Shown piece after piece: positions 55,880 to 64,000 of a stretch of DNA of 64,000 nt (positions are counted from its first letter, which is position 1; each line of letters opens with the position of its first letter). The translations under genes were made by a program, and so were the position numbers. The notes under the pieces are model-generated. The model ran no database searches, was not told where the DNA came from, and saw nothing but the letters and a program-made list of their open reading frames with translations. The stretch spans positions 516,512-580,511 of the forward strand of contig NZ_JAHFVL010000003.1 in NCBI RefSeq assembly GCF_018599185.1, read 5' to 3'. The DNA comes from Rhodanobacter sp. LX-99 (GTDB lineage Bacteria; Pseudomonadota; Gammaproteobacteria; Xanthomonadales; Rhodanobacteraceae).

Positions 55880-57046
55880 TCAACTCAATGCACGCTCCAG
55901 TTCGTCGCGCAGATCTCTTATGTCCTCCACCCCCACCGACAACCGTACCAGCCCGTCGCTGATCCCAAGCCGCTTGCGGTTGGCCGCAGGCACTGAGGCG
56001 TGGGTCATGATCGCCGGGTGCTCGATCAGGCTCTCCACCCCGCCGAGCGACTCGGCCAGCGCAAACAGTTTGCAGCGTTCCAGCATGCGCCGGGCCTTCT
56101 TCAGGCCGCCCTTCACCTCGATCGTGACGATGCCGCCGAAGCCATCCATCTGGCGTCTGGCCAGCGCGTGTTGCGGGTGGCTCTTCAGTCCCGGGTAGAT
56201 CACGCGATCGACGGCCGGGTGCTTGTCCAGCCACCTGGCCAGCTCCAGCGCGCTCTCGCAGTGCGCCTTCATGCGCAAATGCAGGGTCTTCAGGCCGCGC
56301 ATGGCGAGGAAAGCGTCGAACGGACCGGCCACCGCGCCCACCGAGTTCTGCAGGAAGCCCATCGGCCCGGCCAGTTCCTGGTTGCCGGCGACCACGATGC
56401 CGCCGACCATGTCGGAATGGCCGTTGATGTACTTGGTGGCCGAATGCAGCACCAGGTCGGCGCCATATTCCAGCGGCCGCTGCACCATCGGCGAGCAGAA
56501 TGTGTTGTCGACCACCAGGATCAGGCCGTGCTTCTTCGCGAACGCGGCGACCTTGGCCAGGTCGACCAGCTTCAGCATCGGGTTGGTCGGCGTCTCCGCC
56601 CAGATCATCCGCGTGTTCGGCTTCAGCGCCGCCTTCAGCGCGGCACCATCGTTCAGGTCGATGAAGCTGAAATCCAGTCCGGCCGAGCGCCGGCGCACCT
56701 TCTCGAACAGGCGGTAGGTGCCGCCGTAGAGATCGTCCATCGCGATCACGTGGCTGCCCGAATCCAACAGGTCCAGCACGGTCGCCGCCGCGGCCAGGCC
56801 GGAGGCGAACGCGAAGCCGGCCACGCCGCCTTCCAGGTCCGTCACGCAGCGTTCGTAGGCCATCCGCGTCGGGTTCTGCGTGCGCGAGTACTCGTAACCC
56901 TTGTGCTTGCCCGGGCTCTCCTGCACGTAGGTCGAGGTGGCGTAGATCGGCGTCATGATGGCGCCGGTGCTGGGATCGGGATGCTGGCCGGCATGGATGG
57001 CGCGGGTGCCCATTCCCTGTTCACTGCGTTGCTTGCCGCTTTTCAT
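55880..57046 (-). CDS. metB: Cystathionine gamma-synthase/lyase family PLP enzyme
   Basis: 388 residues. Cys/Met metabolism PLP family: AIHAGQHPDPSTGAIMTPIYATSTY, YEYSRTQNPTR, FASGLAAAATVLDLL, and PLP-lysine motif LHSATKYINGHSDM. It makes cystathionine from an O-acylhomoserine and cysteine, or cleaves it; paralogues are hard to tell apart. The name follows the known metB flank of xanthomonad LPS loci. GGAGAAACAGAGCG precedes the ATG. It is divergent from rmlB across 273 bases. Confidence 0.88.
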   Translation of the reverse strand: MKSGKQRSEQGMGTRAIHAGQHPDPSTGAIMTPIYATSTYVQESPGKHKGYEYSRTQNPTRMAYERCVTDLEGGVAGFAFASGLAAAATVLDLLDSGSHVIAMDDLYGGTYRLFEKVRRRSAGLDFSFIDLNDGAALKAALKPNTRMIWAETPTNPMLKLVDLAKVAAFAKKHGLILVVDNTFCSPMVQRPLEYGADLVLHSATKYINGHSDMVGGIVVAGNQELAGPMGFLQNSVGAVAGPFDAFLAMRGLKTLHLRMKAHCESALELARWLDKHPAVDRVIYPGLKSHPQHALARRQMDGFGGIVTIEVKGGLKKARRMLERCKLFALAESLGGVESLIEHPAIMTHASVPAANRKRLGISDGLVRLSVGVEDIRDLRDELERALS

Positions 57047-57137
57047 CGCTCTGTTTCTCCCAGCCCGCCGGACGGGCCACCTGGATGAGGATCAAGCGGA
57101 CAATTCTAGCCGCTAAGGGGCGACAGCCGGGCAAACG

Positions 57138-57156
57138 GATGAAGATAACGTTCATC
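57138..57156. promoter_or_regulatory. Inverted repeat in the metB-rmlB divergent promoter region
   Basis: GATGAA and TTCATC separated by 7 bases (GATAACG), 92 bases upstream of metB. The TGAA/TTCA ends recall LysR-type MetR sites, but those have a 5-base spacer, so the regulator is unknown. Confidence 0.4.
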
Positions 57157-57319
57157 TGGAAGTGAGCAAACTGTTGGTTTTTCGGCACTTCACCCGCTGC
57201 GGCACCCTTGCCAAGTATGAGCAGTGCTTGGTCATCGCGGCCAGAACCGGCATCATTTGCCGTCCGCTGGGCGTTGAAACTCCCCGGCAGACCCATTTAG
57301 TTGAATTAGGGACGTATCG

Positions 57320-58390
57320 ATGAACGAATCATCCGCATGGAACAAGACCCTGCTGGTCACTGGCGGAGCCGGCTTCATCGGCGCCAATTTCGTGCTGCAG
57401 GCGGTGGCTGACGGCCTGCGCGTGATCAACCTGGACAAGCTCACCTACGCCGGCAACCCGGACACGCTGGCGTCGCTGCAGGGCAACGAGCGGCATGTGT
57501 TCGTGCACGGCGACATCGGCGACCGCGCGCTGGTGGCGCGGCTGCTGACCGAGCACCGGCCCGCTGCCGTCGTCAATTTCGCCGCCGAGTCGCACGTGGA
57601 CCGCTCGATCGACGGCCCGGCCGAATTCGTGCAGACCAACGTGGTCGGCACGCTGGGCCTGCTGGAATGCGCCCGCGACTACTGGCGCAGCCTCGAAGGC
57701 GCCGCCCGCGAGGCGTTCCGCTTCCTGCACGTGTCCACCGACGAGGTGTACGGCTCGCTGGGCGAGAGCGGCAAGTTCACCGAGTCCACGCCGTACGCGC
57801 CGAACTCGCCGTACTCTGCCTCGAAGGCCGCCTCCGACCACCTGGTGCGTGCGTTCCACCACACCTACGGCCTGCCGGTACTGACCACCAACTGCTCGAA
57901 CAACTACGGGCCGTACCAGTTCCCGGAAAAACTCATCCCGCTGGTGATCCAGAAGGCGCTGGCCGGCGAAGCGCTGCCGGTCTACGGCGACGGAAAAAAC
58001 ATCCGCGACTGGCTGTTCGTGGGCGACCACTGCAGCGCGATCCGCCGCGTGCTGGATGCCGGCCGGGTGGGCGAAACCTACAACGTGGGCGGCAACGCCG
58101 AGCGCGAGAACATCGCCGTGGTGAAGACCATCTGCGCCCTGCTCGACGCACGCCGGCCGCTGGCCGACGGTCGCGCGCGCGAGTCGCTGATCACCTACGT
58201 CAAGGACCGCCCCGGCCACGACCGCCGCTACGCGATCGACTCCAGCAAGCTGCAGGCCGAACTGGGCTGGAAGCCGTCGCAGACCTTCGAAACCGGCATC
58301 GCGCAGACGGTGGACTGGTACCTGGCGCAGCAGCCGTGGGTGCAGCGCGTGCTCGACGGCAGCTACCGCATGGAGCGACTCGGCTCATGA
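57320..58390 (+). CDS. rfbB: dTDP-glucose 4,6-dehydratase
   Basis: 356 residues (RmlB). Extended SDR with [28 protein letters not shown] (Thr-Asp-Glu catalytic triad region) and [12 protein letters not shown] (YxxxK). It makes dTDP-4-keto-6-deoxyglucose. AGGGACGTATCG precedes the ATG. First gene of rmlBACD, which supplies dTDP-L-rhamnose to the neighbouring polysaccharide locus. Confidence 0.96.
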   Translation: MNESSAWNKTLLVTGGAGFIGANFVLQAVADGLRVINLDKLTYAGNPDTLASLQGNERHVFVHGDIGDRALVARLLTEHRPAAVVNFAAESHVDRSIDGPAEFVQTNVVGTLGLLECARDYWRSLEGAAREAFRFLHVSTDEVYGSLGESGKFTESTPYAPNSPYSASKAASDHLVRAFHHTYGLPVLTTNCSNNYGPYQFPEKLIPLVIQKALAGEALPVYGDGKNIRDWLFVGDHCSAIRRVLDAGRVGETYNVGGNAERENIAVVKTICALLDARRPLADGRARESLITYVKDRPGHDRRYAIDSSKLQAELGWKPSQTFETGIAQTVDWYLAQQPWVQRVLDGSYRMERLGS

Positions 58391-58416
58391 AAGCCGAAAA
58401 CAGAAAGGACGGGCTC

Positions 58417-59307
58417 ATGAGCAGCACGCAGAAAGGCATCATCCTCGCCGGCGGTTCCGGCACCCGGCTGCACCCGATCACCCGCGCAGTCAGCAAGCAG
58501 CTGCTGCCGGTGTACGACAAGCCGATGATCTACTACCCGCTGGCCACGCTGATGCTGGCCGGCATCCGCGAGGTGCTGGTGATCAATACCCCGCATGAGC
58601 AGGACATGTTCCAGCGCCTGCTCGGCGACGGCTCGCAGTGGGGCATCGACATCCGCTACGCGGTGCAGCCCTCGCCCGACGGGCTGGCGCAGGCGTTCAC
58701 CATCGGCCGCGACTTCGTCGACGGCCAGCCCAGCTGCCTGGTGCTGGGCGACAATATTTTCTACGGCCACGGCTTCACCGAGCGCCTCAAGCGCGCCGCC
58801 GCGCGTGAGCACGGCGCCACCGTGTTCGGCTACTGGGTGAGAGACCCCGAGCGCTACGGTGTGGCCGAATTCGACGCCGCCGGCAAGGTGATCGGGCTGG
58901 AAGAAAAGCCGGCCCAACCGAAGTCGAACTACGCGGTCACCGGCCTGTACTTCTACGATGGCCGCGTGTGCGACTACGCCGCCTCGCTGAAGCCCTCGGC
59001 CCGCGGCGAGCTGGAGATCACCGATCTCAACCGCTGCTACCTCGACGACAACTCGCTGCACCTGGAACAGCTAGGCCGCGGCTTCGCCTGGCTCGACACC
59101 GGCACCCACGAGTCGCTGATGGAGGCGGGCAACTACATCGAGACGATCGAGAACCGGCAAGGCCTCAAGGTGTGCTGCCCGGAAGAAATCGCCTACGTCA
59201 ACGGCTGGATCGACACCGGGCAATTGCTGGCGCTGGCCGCCCCACTGGCCAAGACCGGCTACGGCCAATACCTGCAACAGCTGACCCGGCATGGCCACGT
59301 GCGATGA
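58417..59307 (+). CDS. rfbA: Glucose-1-phosphate thymidylyltransferase
   Basis: 296 residues (RmlA). Signature [46 protein letters not shown] and [22 protein letters not shown]. It makes dTDP-glucose from dTTP and glucose-1-phosphate. I chose the ATG at 58417 with AAAGGA seven bases upstream; the ATG at 58387 is an alternative. The stop overlaps rfbC (ATGA). Confidence 0.96.
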   Translation: MSSTQKGIILAGGSGTRLHPITRAVSKQLLPVYDKPMIYYPLATLMLAGIREVLVINTPHEQDMFQRLLGDGSQWGIDIRYAVQPSPDGLAQAFTIGRDFVDGQPSCLVLGDNIFYGHGFTERLKRAAAREHGATVFGYWVRDPERYGVAEFDAAGKVIGLEEKPAQPKSNYAVTGLYFYDGRVCDYAASLKPSARGELEITDLNRCYLDDNSLHLEQLGRGFAWLDTGTHESLMEAGNYIETIENRQGLKVCCPEEIAYVNGWIDTGQLLALAAPLAKTGYGQYLQQLTRHGHVR

Positions 59308-59861
59308 AAGTGATCGAAACCACGCTGCCCGGCGCCCTGATCCTCGAACCGCAAGTGTTCGGCGACGCCCGCGGCTTCTTCTACGAGAGCTACAACAAGG
59401 CCAAATGGATCGAGGCCGGCATCGACGTCAACTTCGTGCAGTCCAATGTCTCGCGCTCGGCCCGCGGCGTGCTGCGCGGCCTGCACTACCAGTGGCCGAA
59501 CCCGCAGGGCAAGCTGGTCAGCGTGCTCGAAGGCGAGGTCTACGACGTGGCGGTGGACATCCGTCGCGGCTCGCCCACGTTCGGGCAGTCGGTAGGCGTG
59601 ATGCTGACTGCCGACAACCATCGCCACTTCTGGGTGCCGGAAGGTTTCGCACACGGTTTCTGCGTGCTGTCGGAGTTTGCCACCTTCACCTACCAGTGCA
59701 CCGCGCTGTACGACCCGAAAGCCGACGCCGGCATCCGCTGGAACGATGCCGCGCTCGGCATCGACTGGCCGCTGAGCGAGCCGCTGCTGTCGGACAAGGA
59801 CGGCAGGACGCCGCTGCTCGAGGACGTTCCGCCCGAGCGGCTGCCGATGTACGAAGCCTAG
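59304..59861 (+). CDS. rfbC: dTDP-4-dehydrorhamnose 3,5-epimerase
   Basis: 185 residues (RmlC). Cupin fold with [20 protein letters not shown] (catalytic His in GLHYQ) and [17 protein letters not shown]. It epimerises C3 and C5 of the keto sugar. Coupled to rfbA by a 4-base overlap; separated from rfbD by a 111-bp dispersed repeat. Confidence 0.96.
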   Translation: MKVIETTLPGALILEPQVFGDARGFFYESYNKAKWIEAGIDVNFVQSNVSRSARGVLRGLHYQWPNPQGKLVSVLEGEVYDVAVDIRRGSPTFGQSVGVMLTADNHRHFWVPEGFAHGFCVLSEFATFTYQCTALYDPKADAGIRWNDAALGIDWPLSEPLLSDKDGRTPLLEDVPPERLPMYEA

Positions 59862-59873
59862 GCTTTTTTTGCT

Positions 59874-59984
59874 CGTCATCCCTGCGCAGGCAGGGATCCA
59901 GCGACTGCCGTCCGGCCATGCCAGGACACTGGGTGACCAGCCCTTCGGCTGTTGAAAAGCCCCTCCGCTTGCGCGGGGATGACG
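59874..59984. repeat. 111-bp MITE-like repeat with terminal inverted repeats
   Basis: The ends are CGTCATCCC (59874-59882) and its complement GGGATGACG (59976-59984). The left end also forms a perfect hairpin ATCCCTGC-GCAG-GCAGGGAT. CGTCATCCCxGCG ends of this type are common dispersed repeats in beta- and gammaproteobacteria. There is no coding inside. It interrupts rmlBACD between rfbC and rfbD. Confidence 0.75.
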
Positions 59985-60002
59985 ATGATGGTGGAGGTGG
60001 AC

Positions 60003-60938
60003 ATGAAGACCCTATTGCTCGGCGCCAACGGCCAGCTCGGTCGCACGTTTCTTGAGCACGGCGGCCTCGCCACCCGCGGCGAACTGACCGTCGCCACCCG
60101 CGACGGCGCACTCACGCACGGCGGCCATGGCGAGACCGCCGACCTGTCGATCCCCGAATCGCTGCCCGCCCTGCTCGACCGCGTGCGGCCGGACGTGATC
60201 GTCAACGCCGCCGCGTACACCGCGGTCGACCGCGCCGAGCAGGAAGAAACGCTGGCCACCCGCGTCAACGGCGAGGCGGTCGGCGTACTCGGCCGCTGGG
60301 CGGCGGCGCACGGCGCGCTGCTGATCCACTACTCGACCGACTACGTGTTCGACGGCAGTCAGTCGCAGCCGTACGCGGTCGACGCGCCGACCGGCCCCCT
60401 CGGCGCCTACGGCCGCAGCAAGCTGGCCGGCGAGCAGGCGCTGCGCGGCAGCGGCGCCGACCACCTGACGTTGCGCACCGCCTGGGTCTACGCCGCGCAC
60501 GGCCACAACTTCCTGCGCACCATGCTGCGCCTGGGCGCCGAGCGCGACGAGCTGCGGGTGGTGTCCGACCAGCACGGCGCGCCCACCGACACCGGGCTGA
60601 TCGTGGACGGCACCCTCGCCGCCCTCGACCGCTGGCTGCGGTCCGACAGCGCGCAGCGCCGCGAACTGGCCGGCACGCATCACCTGGTCGCCAGCGGCGC
60701 CACCAGCTGGCATGGCTTCGCCAGCGCGATCTTCGAACAGGCCGCGGCACTGGGCGTGCTTGCCCGGCCGCCGCGAGTGGTTCCGATCAGCAGTGCCGAA
60801 TTCCCCACGCCGGCCGTGCGCCCCGCCTGGTCGTTGCTGGATAATGGCGGCTTCCGGCAGCATTTCGATTTTCCGCTGCCCGACTGGCAGCACGGCCTGC
60901 ACGACGTGATGCGCCGGCTTGCCGCATCCGGGCACTGA
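60003..60938 (+). CDS. rfbD: dTDP-4-dehydrorhamnose reductase
   Basis: 311 residues (RmlD). SDR with LLLGANGQLGRTF, VNAAAYTAVDRAEQE, HYSTDYVFDGSQ and YGRSKLAGEQAL (YxxxK). It gives dTDP-L-rhamnose by NAD(P)H-dependent reduction. The start at MKTLLLG is certain from the Rossmann motif; the in-frame extension to 59952 is translated repeat sequence. Confidence 0.95.
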   Translation: MKTLLLGANGQLGRTFLEHGGLATRGELTVATRDGALTHGGHGETADLSIPESLPALLDRVRPDVIVNAAAYTAVDRAEQEETLATRVNGEAVGVLGRWAAAHGALLIHYSTDYVFDGSQSQPYAVDAPTGPLGAYGRSKLAGEQALRGSGADHLTLRTAWVYAAHGHNFLRTMLRLGAERDELRVVSDQHGAPTDTGLIVDGTLAALDRWLRSDSAQRRELAGTHHLVASGATSWHGFASAIFEQAAALGVLARPPRVVPISSAEFPTPAVRPAWSLLDNGGFRQHFDFPLPDWQHGLHDVMRRLAASGH

Positions 60939-60952
60939 ACAAGGACCCAGCC

Positions 60953-62365
60953 ATGTTGATCCCTCTCATCCTCAGTGGCGGCAGCGGCACCCGGCTGTGG
61001 CCGGTATCGCGCAAGAACCTGCCCAAGCAGTTCCTGGCACTGGCCGGCAAGGGCACGCTGTTCCAGCAGACCGTCGCGCGCGCCCGGCAGCTGCCGCACG
61101 TCGCCGCGCCGATCGTGGTGGCCAGCGAAGACCACCGTTTTCTCGCCGCCGACCAGTTGCTGGAAGCGGGCATCGAAGACGCCTCCATCGTGCTGGAGCC
61201 GCTGGCGCGCAATACCGCGCCGGCGATCGCGCTGGGCGCACTGCAGGCGCTGCAGCGCGACGCCGACGCCGTGCTGCTGGTGCTGCCGGCCGATCACCTG
61301 ATCGGCGATACCGCCGCCTTCGTCGAAGCGGTACGGCAGGCGCTGCCGCTGGCCGCGCAGGGCTGGCTGGTGACGTTCGGCATCCGCCCGGATCGCCCGG
61401 AGACCGGCTTCGGCTACATCCGCCGCGCCGAGGCGATCGACGGCCACGGTTTTCGCGTGGAGCAGTTCGTCGAGAAGCCCGACCTGGCCACCGCCGAGTC
61501 GTACCTCGCCGACGGCGGCTACGACTGGAACTCCGGCATGTTCCTGTTCAAGGCTTCGCGCTACCTGGAGGAGCTGGCCGCGCACGCGCCGGCGATGCTT
61601 GCCGCCGTGCGCGAGGCGCACGCGAAGGCCTCGACCGACCTCGACTTCGTGCGCATCGACCACGACGCGTTCGCGCTGGTGCCGGACAAGTCGATCGACT
61701 ACGCGGTGATGGAAAAGACCCAGCGCGCCGCGGTGATCCCGGTCAGCTGCGCGTGGAGCGACATCGGCTCGTGGTCGGCGCTGTGGCTGACCGGCGACAA
61801 GGACGCCGACGGCAACCTGTGCGAAGGCGACACCATGCCGGTGGACACGCGCAACTCGCTGCTGCGCTCGCACGATCGCCACCTGCTCGCCACCGTCGGC
61901 GTCGACGACCTGATCGTGGTGACCACGCCGGACGCAACCCTGGTGGCGCACCGCGACGCCGCGCAGGACGTGAAGAAGATCGTCGAGCGGCTGAAGGCCG
62001 CCGGCCGCAGCGAGCATTCGCTGCACCGCGTGGTGTACCGGCCGTGGGGCAGCTACGACTCGCTGGAGGAAGGCGAGCGCTTTCAGGTCAAGCGCATCGT
62101 GGTCAAGCCCGGTGCCAGCCTGAGCCTGCAGAAGCACCACCACCGCGCGGAACACTGGGTCGTGGTTTCCGGCACCGCCGAGGTCACCTGCGACGACAAG
62201 GTGTTCCTGCTCAGCGAGAACCAGAGCACCTACATCCCGCTCGGCAGCAGGCACCGACTGCGCAACCCCGGCAAACTGCCACTGGAACTGATCGAGGTGC
62301 AGTCCGGCAGCTACCTGGGCGAAGACGACATCGTGCGCTACGACGACGTCTACGGCCGCGCCTGA
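60953..62365 (+). CDS. manC: Mannose-1-phosphate guanylyltransferase / mannose-6-phosphate isomerase
   Basis: 470 residues, bifunctional type II PMI/GMP (XanB, AlgA type). The N-terminal GMP domain has LILSGGSGTRLWPVSRKNLPKQF and FVEKPDL; the C-terminal cupin isomerase domain has RPWGSYDSLEEGERFQVKRI and QKHHHRAEHWVVVSG with its metal His. It provides GDP-mannose. The start is 14 bases after the rfbD stop, so it joins the rml operon. Confidence 0.96.
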   Translation: MLIPLILSGGSGTRLWPVSRKNLPKQFLALAGKGTLFQQTVARARQLPHVAAPIVVASEDHRFLAADQLLEAGIEDASIVLEPLARNTAPAIALGALQALQRDADAVLLVLPADHLIGDTAAFVEAVRQALPLAAQGWLVTFGIRPDRPETGFGYIRRAEAIDGHGFRVEQFVEKPDLATAESYLADGGYDWNSGMFLFKASRYLEELAAHAPAMLAAVREAHAKASTDLDFVRIDHDAFALVPDKSIDYAVMEKTQRAAVIPVSCAWSDIGSWSALWLTGDKDADGNLCEGDTMPVDTRNSLLRSHDRHLLATVGVDDLIVVTTPDATLVAHRDAAQDVKKIVERLKAAGRSEHSLHRVVYRPWGSYDSLEEGERFQVKRIVVKPGASLSLQKHHHRAEHWVVVSGTAEVTCDDKVFLLSENQSTYIPLGSRHRLRNPGKLPLELIEVQSGSYLGEDDIVRYDDVYGRA

Positions 62366-62377
62366 TCGCGGAAAACC

Positions 62378-64000
62378 CTATTCCACCGTCACCGACTTGG
62401 CCAGGTTGCGCGGCTGGTCGACGTCGGTGCCGCGCAGCACGGCGACGTGGTAGGCGAGCAGTTGCAGCGGCACGGTGAACACAGCGGGGGCGATGAAGCT
62501 GCCGCCGGATTCCACCCGCAGCATGACGCCGTGGTCGGCCATGTCGCCCATGCCGGCGGCGCCGTCGGCAAACACGATCAGGCGGCCGCCGCGGGCGCGC
62601 ACTTCCTGCAAGTTGGATTTCAGCTTGTCCAGCAGCGGGCCGTTCGGCGCCACCGCGACCACCGGCATCTTCTCGTCGACCAGGGCCAGCGGGCCGTGCT
62701 TGAGTTCGCCGGCCGGGTACGCCTCGGCGTGGATGTAGGAGATTTCCTTGAGCTTCAGCGCGCCTTCCAGCGCCACCGGGTACTGCGCGCCGCGGCCGAG
62801 GAACAGCGCATGCTGGCGCTGGATGAACTCGCCGGCCAGCTCGATGATCGCCGGCTCCAGCTGCAGCGCGTCTTCGATCGCGCGCGGCAGGTGCTGCAGC
62901 TCGGCGCACAGGGCGATGTAACGGTCGGGGTCGAGGCCGTGGCGGCGGGCCAGTTCCAGCGAAAGCAGGGCGAGCCCGGCCAGCTGGGTGGTGAACGCCT
63001 TGGTCGAGGCCACGCCGATTTCCGGGCCGGCGCGGGTCATCAGCTTCAGGTCCGCCTCGCGCACCAGCGAGGACTCGGGCGAATTGCAGATCACCAGGGT
63101 GCCGAGGTAGCCGCGGCGGCGCGATTCGCGCAGCGCGGCCAGGGTGTCGGCGGTTTCGCCGGACTGCGAGATCGCCACGAACAGCGTGCCTTCGGGCACC
63201 ACCGTCTCGCGGTAGCGGTATTCGCTGGCCACTTCCACGCTGACCGGCAGGCGGGCGAATTCCTCGATCCAGTATTTCGCGACCAGGCCGGCGTGGTAGC
63301 TGGTGCCGCAGGCGATGATGTGCAGGCCGCGGGTGGCCTGCAGCAGCGCGTCGCTGTCGACGCCGAAGGTGTTCGGCAGCACGCCGTGCGGGCCCAGGCG
63401 CGCCTCCAGCGTGCTGGCCACCGCGTGCGGCTGCTCGAAGATTTCCTTCTGCATGTAGTGGCGGTACTCGCCGCGCTCGACCGCGTCGGTGGACAGCTCG
63501 CTCTCGTGCACGGCGCGCGCGGCCGGCGCGCCGTCGAGGCCGCACACCTGCACGCTGTCGCGGGTGATCTCGACCACGTCGCCTTCGTCGAGGTACAGCA
63601 TCCGATGGGTGACCTGGATCAGCGCCTGCGCATCGGAACCGAGGAAGTTCTCGCCGATGCCGAGGCCGACCAGCAGCGGTGCGCCGCGGCGCGCGCCGAC
63701 CACGCGGCCGGGTGCGTCGCGGCTGAGCACCGCGATCGCATAGGCGCCTTCCAGTTCGCGCACGGTGGCCAGCACCGCCTCGCGCAGGTCCAGGCCCTGG
63801 TCGAGGTGGCGGTCGATCAGCGCGGCCATCACCTCGGTGTCGGTGTCGGAGGTGAACACGTGGCCGCCCGCCTGCAGCTCGGCGCGCAGGCGGGCGTGGT
63901 TCTCGATGATGCCGTTGTGCACGATGGCCACGCGGCCGGCGATGTGCGGGTGCGCGTTCGCCTCGTTCGGCACGCCGTGCGTGGCCCAGCGGGTATGCGC
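62378..64000 (-). CDS. glmS: Glucosamine-6-phosphate synthase, 5' end cut by the window
   Basis: At least 540 C-terminal residues (stop at 62378). The glutaminase domain has TRWATHGVPNEANAHPH and VHNGIIENHARLRAEL; two SIS domains carry ACGTSYHAG, ISQSGETADTLAAL, ASTKAFTTQLAGL, and the C-terminus is NLAKSVTVE. It makes glucosamine-6-phosphate from fructose-6-phosphate and glutamine for peptidoglycan and LPS. The catalytic N-terminal Cys lies outside the window. It converges on manC with 12 bases between stops. Confidence 0.97.
   Translation of the reverse strand, partial: AHTRWATHGVPNEANAHPHIAGRVAIVHNGIIENHARLRAELQAGGHVFTSDTDTEVMAALIDRHLDQGLDLREAVLATVRELEGAYAIAVLSRDAPGRVVGARRGAPLLVGLGIGENFLGSDAQALIQVTHRMLYLDEGDVVEITRDSVQVCGLDGAPAARAVHESELSTDAVERGEYRHYMQKEIFEQPHAVASTLEARLGPHGVLPNTFGVDSDALLQATRGLHIIACGTSYHAGLVAKYWIEEFARLPVSVEVASEYRYRETVVPEGTLFVAISQSGETADTLAALRESRRRGYLGTLVICNSPESSLVREADLKLMTRAGPEIGVASTKAFTTQLAGLALLSLELARRHGLDPDRYIALCAELQHLPRAIEDALQLEPAIIELAGEFIQRQHALFLGRGAQYPVALEGALKLKEISYIHAEAYPAGELKHGPLALVDEKMPVVAVAPNGPLLDKLKSNLQEVRARGGRLIVFADGAAGMGDMADHGVMLRVESGGSFIAPAVFTVPLQLLAYHVAVLRGTDVDQPRNLAKSVTVE

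Noticed and set aside
57138..57156. MetR binding site
   Set aside because: MetR sites are TGAA-N5-TTCA; here the spacer is 7, so I list it only as an unassigned dyad.
57047..57319. JUMPstart/ops element upstream of rmlB
   Set aside because: I searched for the GGCGGTAGC-type core on both strands of the intergenic regions flanking the polysaccharide genes and saw none.
59952..60002. N-terminal extension of RmlD
   Set aside because: It is translated from the end of the dispersed repeat; the Rossmann motif begins directly after ATG 60003.

Overview
The window is high-GC chromosomal DNA from a gammaproteobacterium, most likely a member of the Xanthomonadales, family Rhodanobacteraceae (Rhodanobacter/Dyella/Frateuria type). 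The clues are the gene content (rmlBACD followed by manC, an LPS locus between etfBA and a metB-type gene, LemA paired with an M48-TerB protease, a CysNC fusion) and the codon use. I see no tRNA, rRNA, CRISPR array, prophage or intact insertion sequence.

Positions 1-16500 are mostly housekeeping and envelope functions. They hold an ECF sigma factor with a membrane partner and a DUF4097 protein, a putative outer-membrane protein, a dual-GAF GGDEF-EAL protein, Hsp33, MtgA, a CBS protein, an Npt/AAA-like MFS transporter, a GMC oxidoreductase, the M48-TerB/LemA pair, a serine beta-lactamase-like hydrolase and a TonB-like protein. Positions 16500-24100 are mainly sulfur and one-carbon metabolism: a MetJ repressor carrying a long Lys/Ala/Pro tail, with met-box-like palindromes upstream, then gcvH, gcvT, cysNC, cysD and an amidase, all on the minus strand.

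Positions 24200-33000 carry ETF-ubiquinone oxidoreductase and both ETF subunits. Between them lie a PhyH dioxygenase and two large surface-glycan proteins (GT2+GT4; WbsX+RgpF).

Positions 33200-55800 are a large, patchy O-antigen locus lying between etfA and the metB-type gene, the location known for variable LPS loci in Xanthomonas. It has two convergent halves. The plus-strand half holds a methyltransferase, a GT4, an epimerase, a UPF0104 flippase-like protein, GT2/GtrB-like and GT-C-like membrane proteins, decayed IS3-family remnants, a GtrB/GtrA pair and a second methyltransferase. The minus-strand half, read from the metB side, holds wzm, wzt with a C-terminal cargo domain, a 1112-residue methyltransferase/coiled-coil/GT2/GT4 protein, the full GDP-D-glycero-D-manno-heptose pathway (hddA, gmhA, hddC, gmhB), two methyltransferases and a large membrane protein. 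Together these predict an ABC-transporter-exported, heptose-containing, methylated polysaccharide.

Positions 57300-64000 supply sugar nucleotides: rmlBACD (dTDP-L-rhamnose), manC (GDP-mannose) and glmS (glucosamine-6-phosphate, cut by the window end).

The features most worth following up are the MetJ-histone-like fusion with its internal start and met boxes, and the methyltransferase/28-residue-repeat coiled-coil/GT protein encoded beside a cargo-recognising Wzt.
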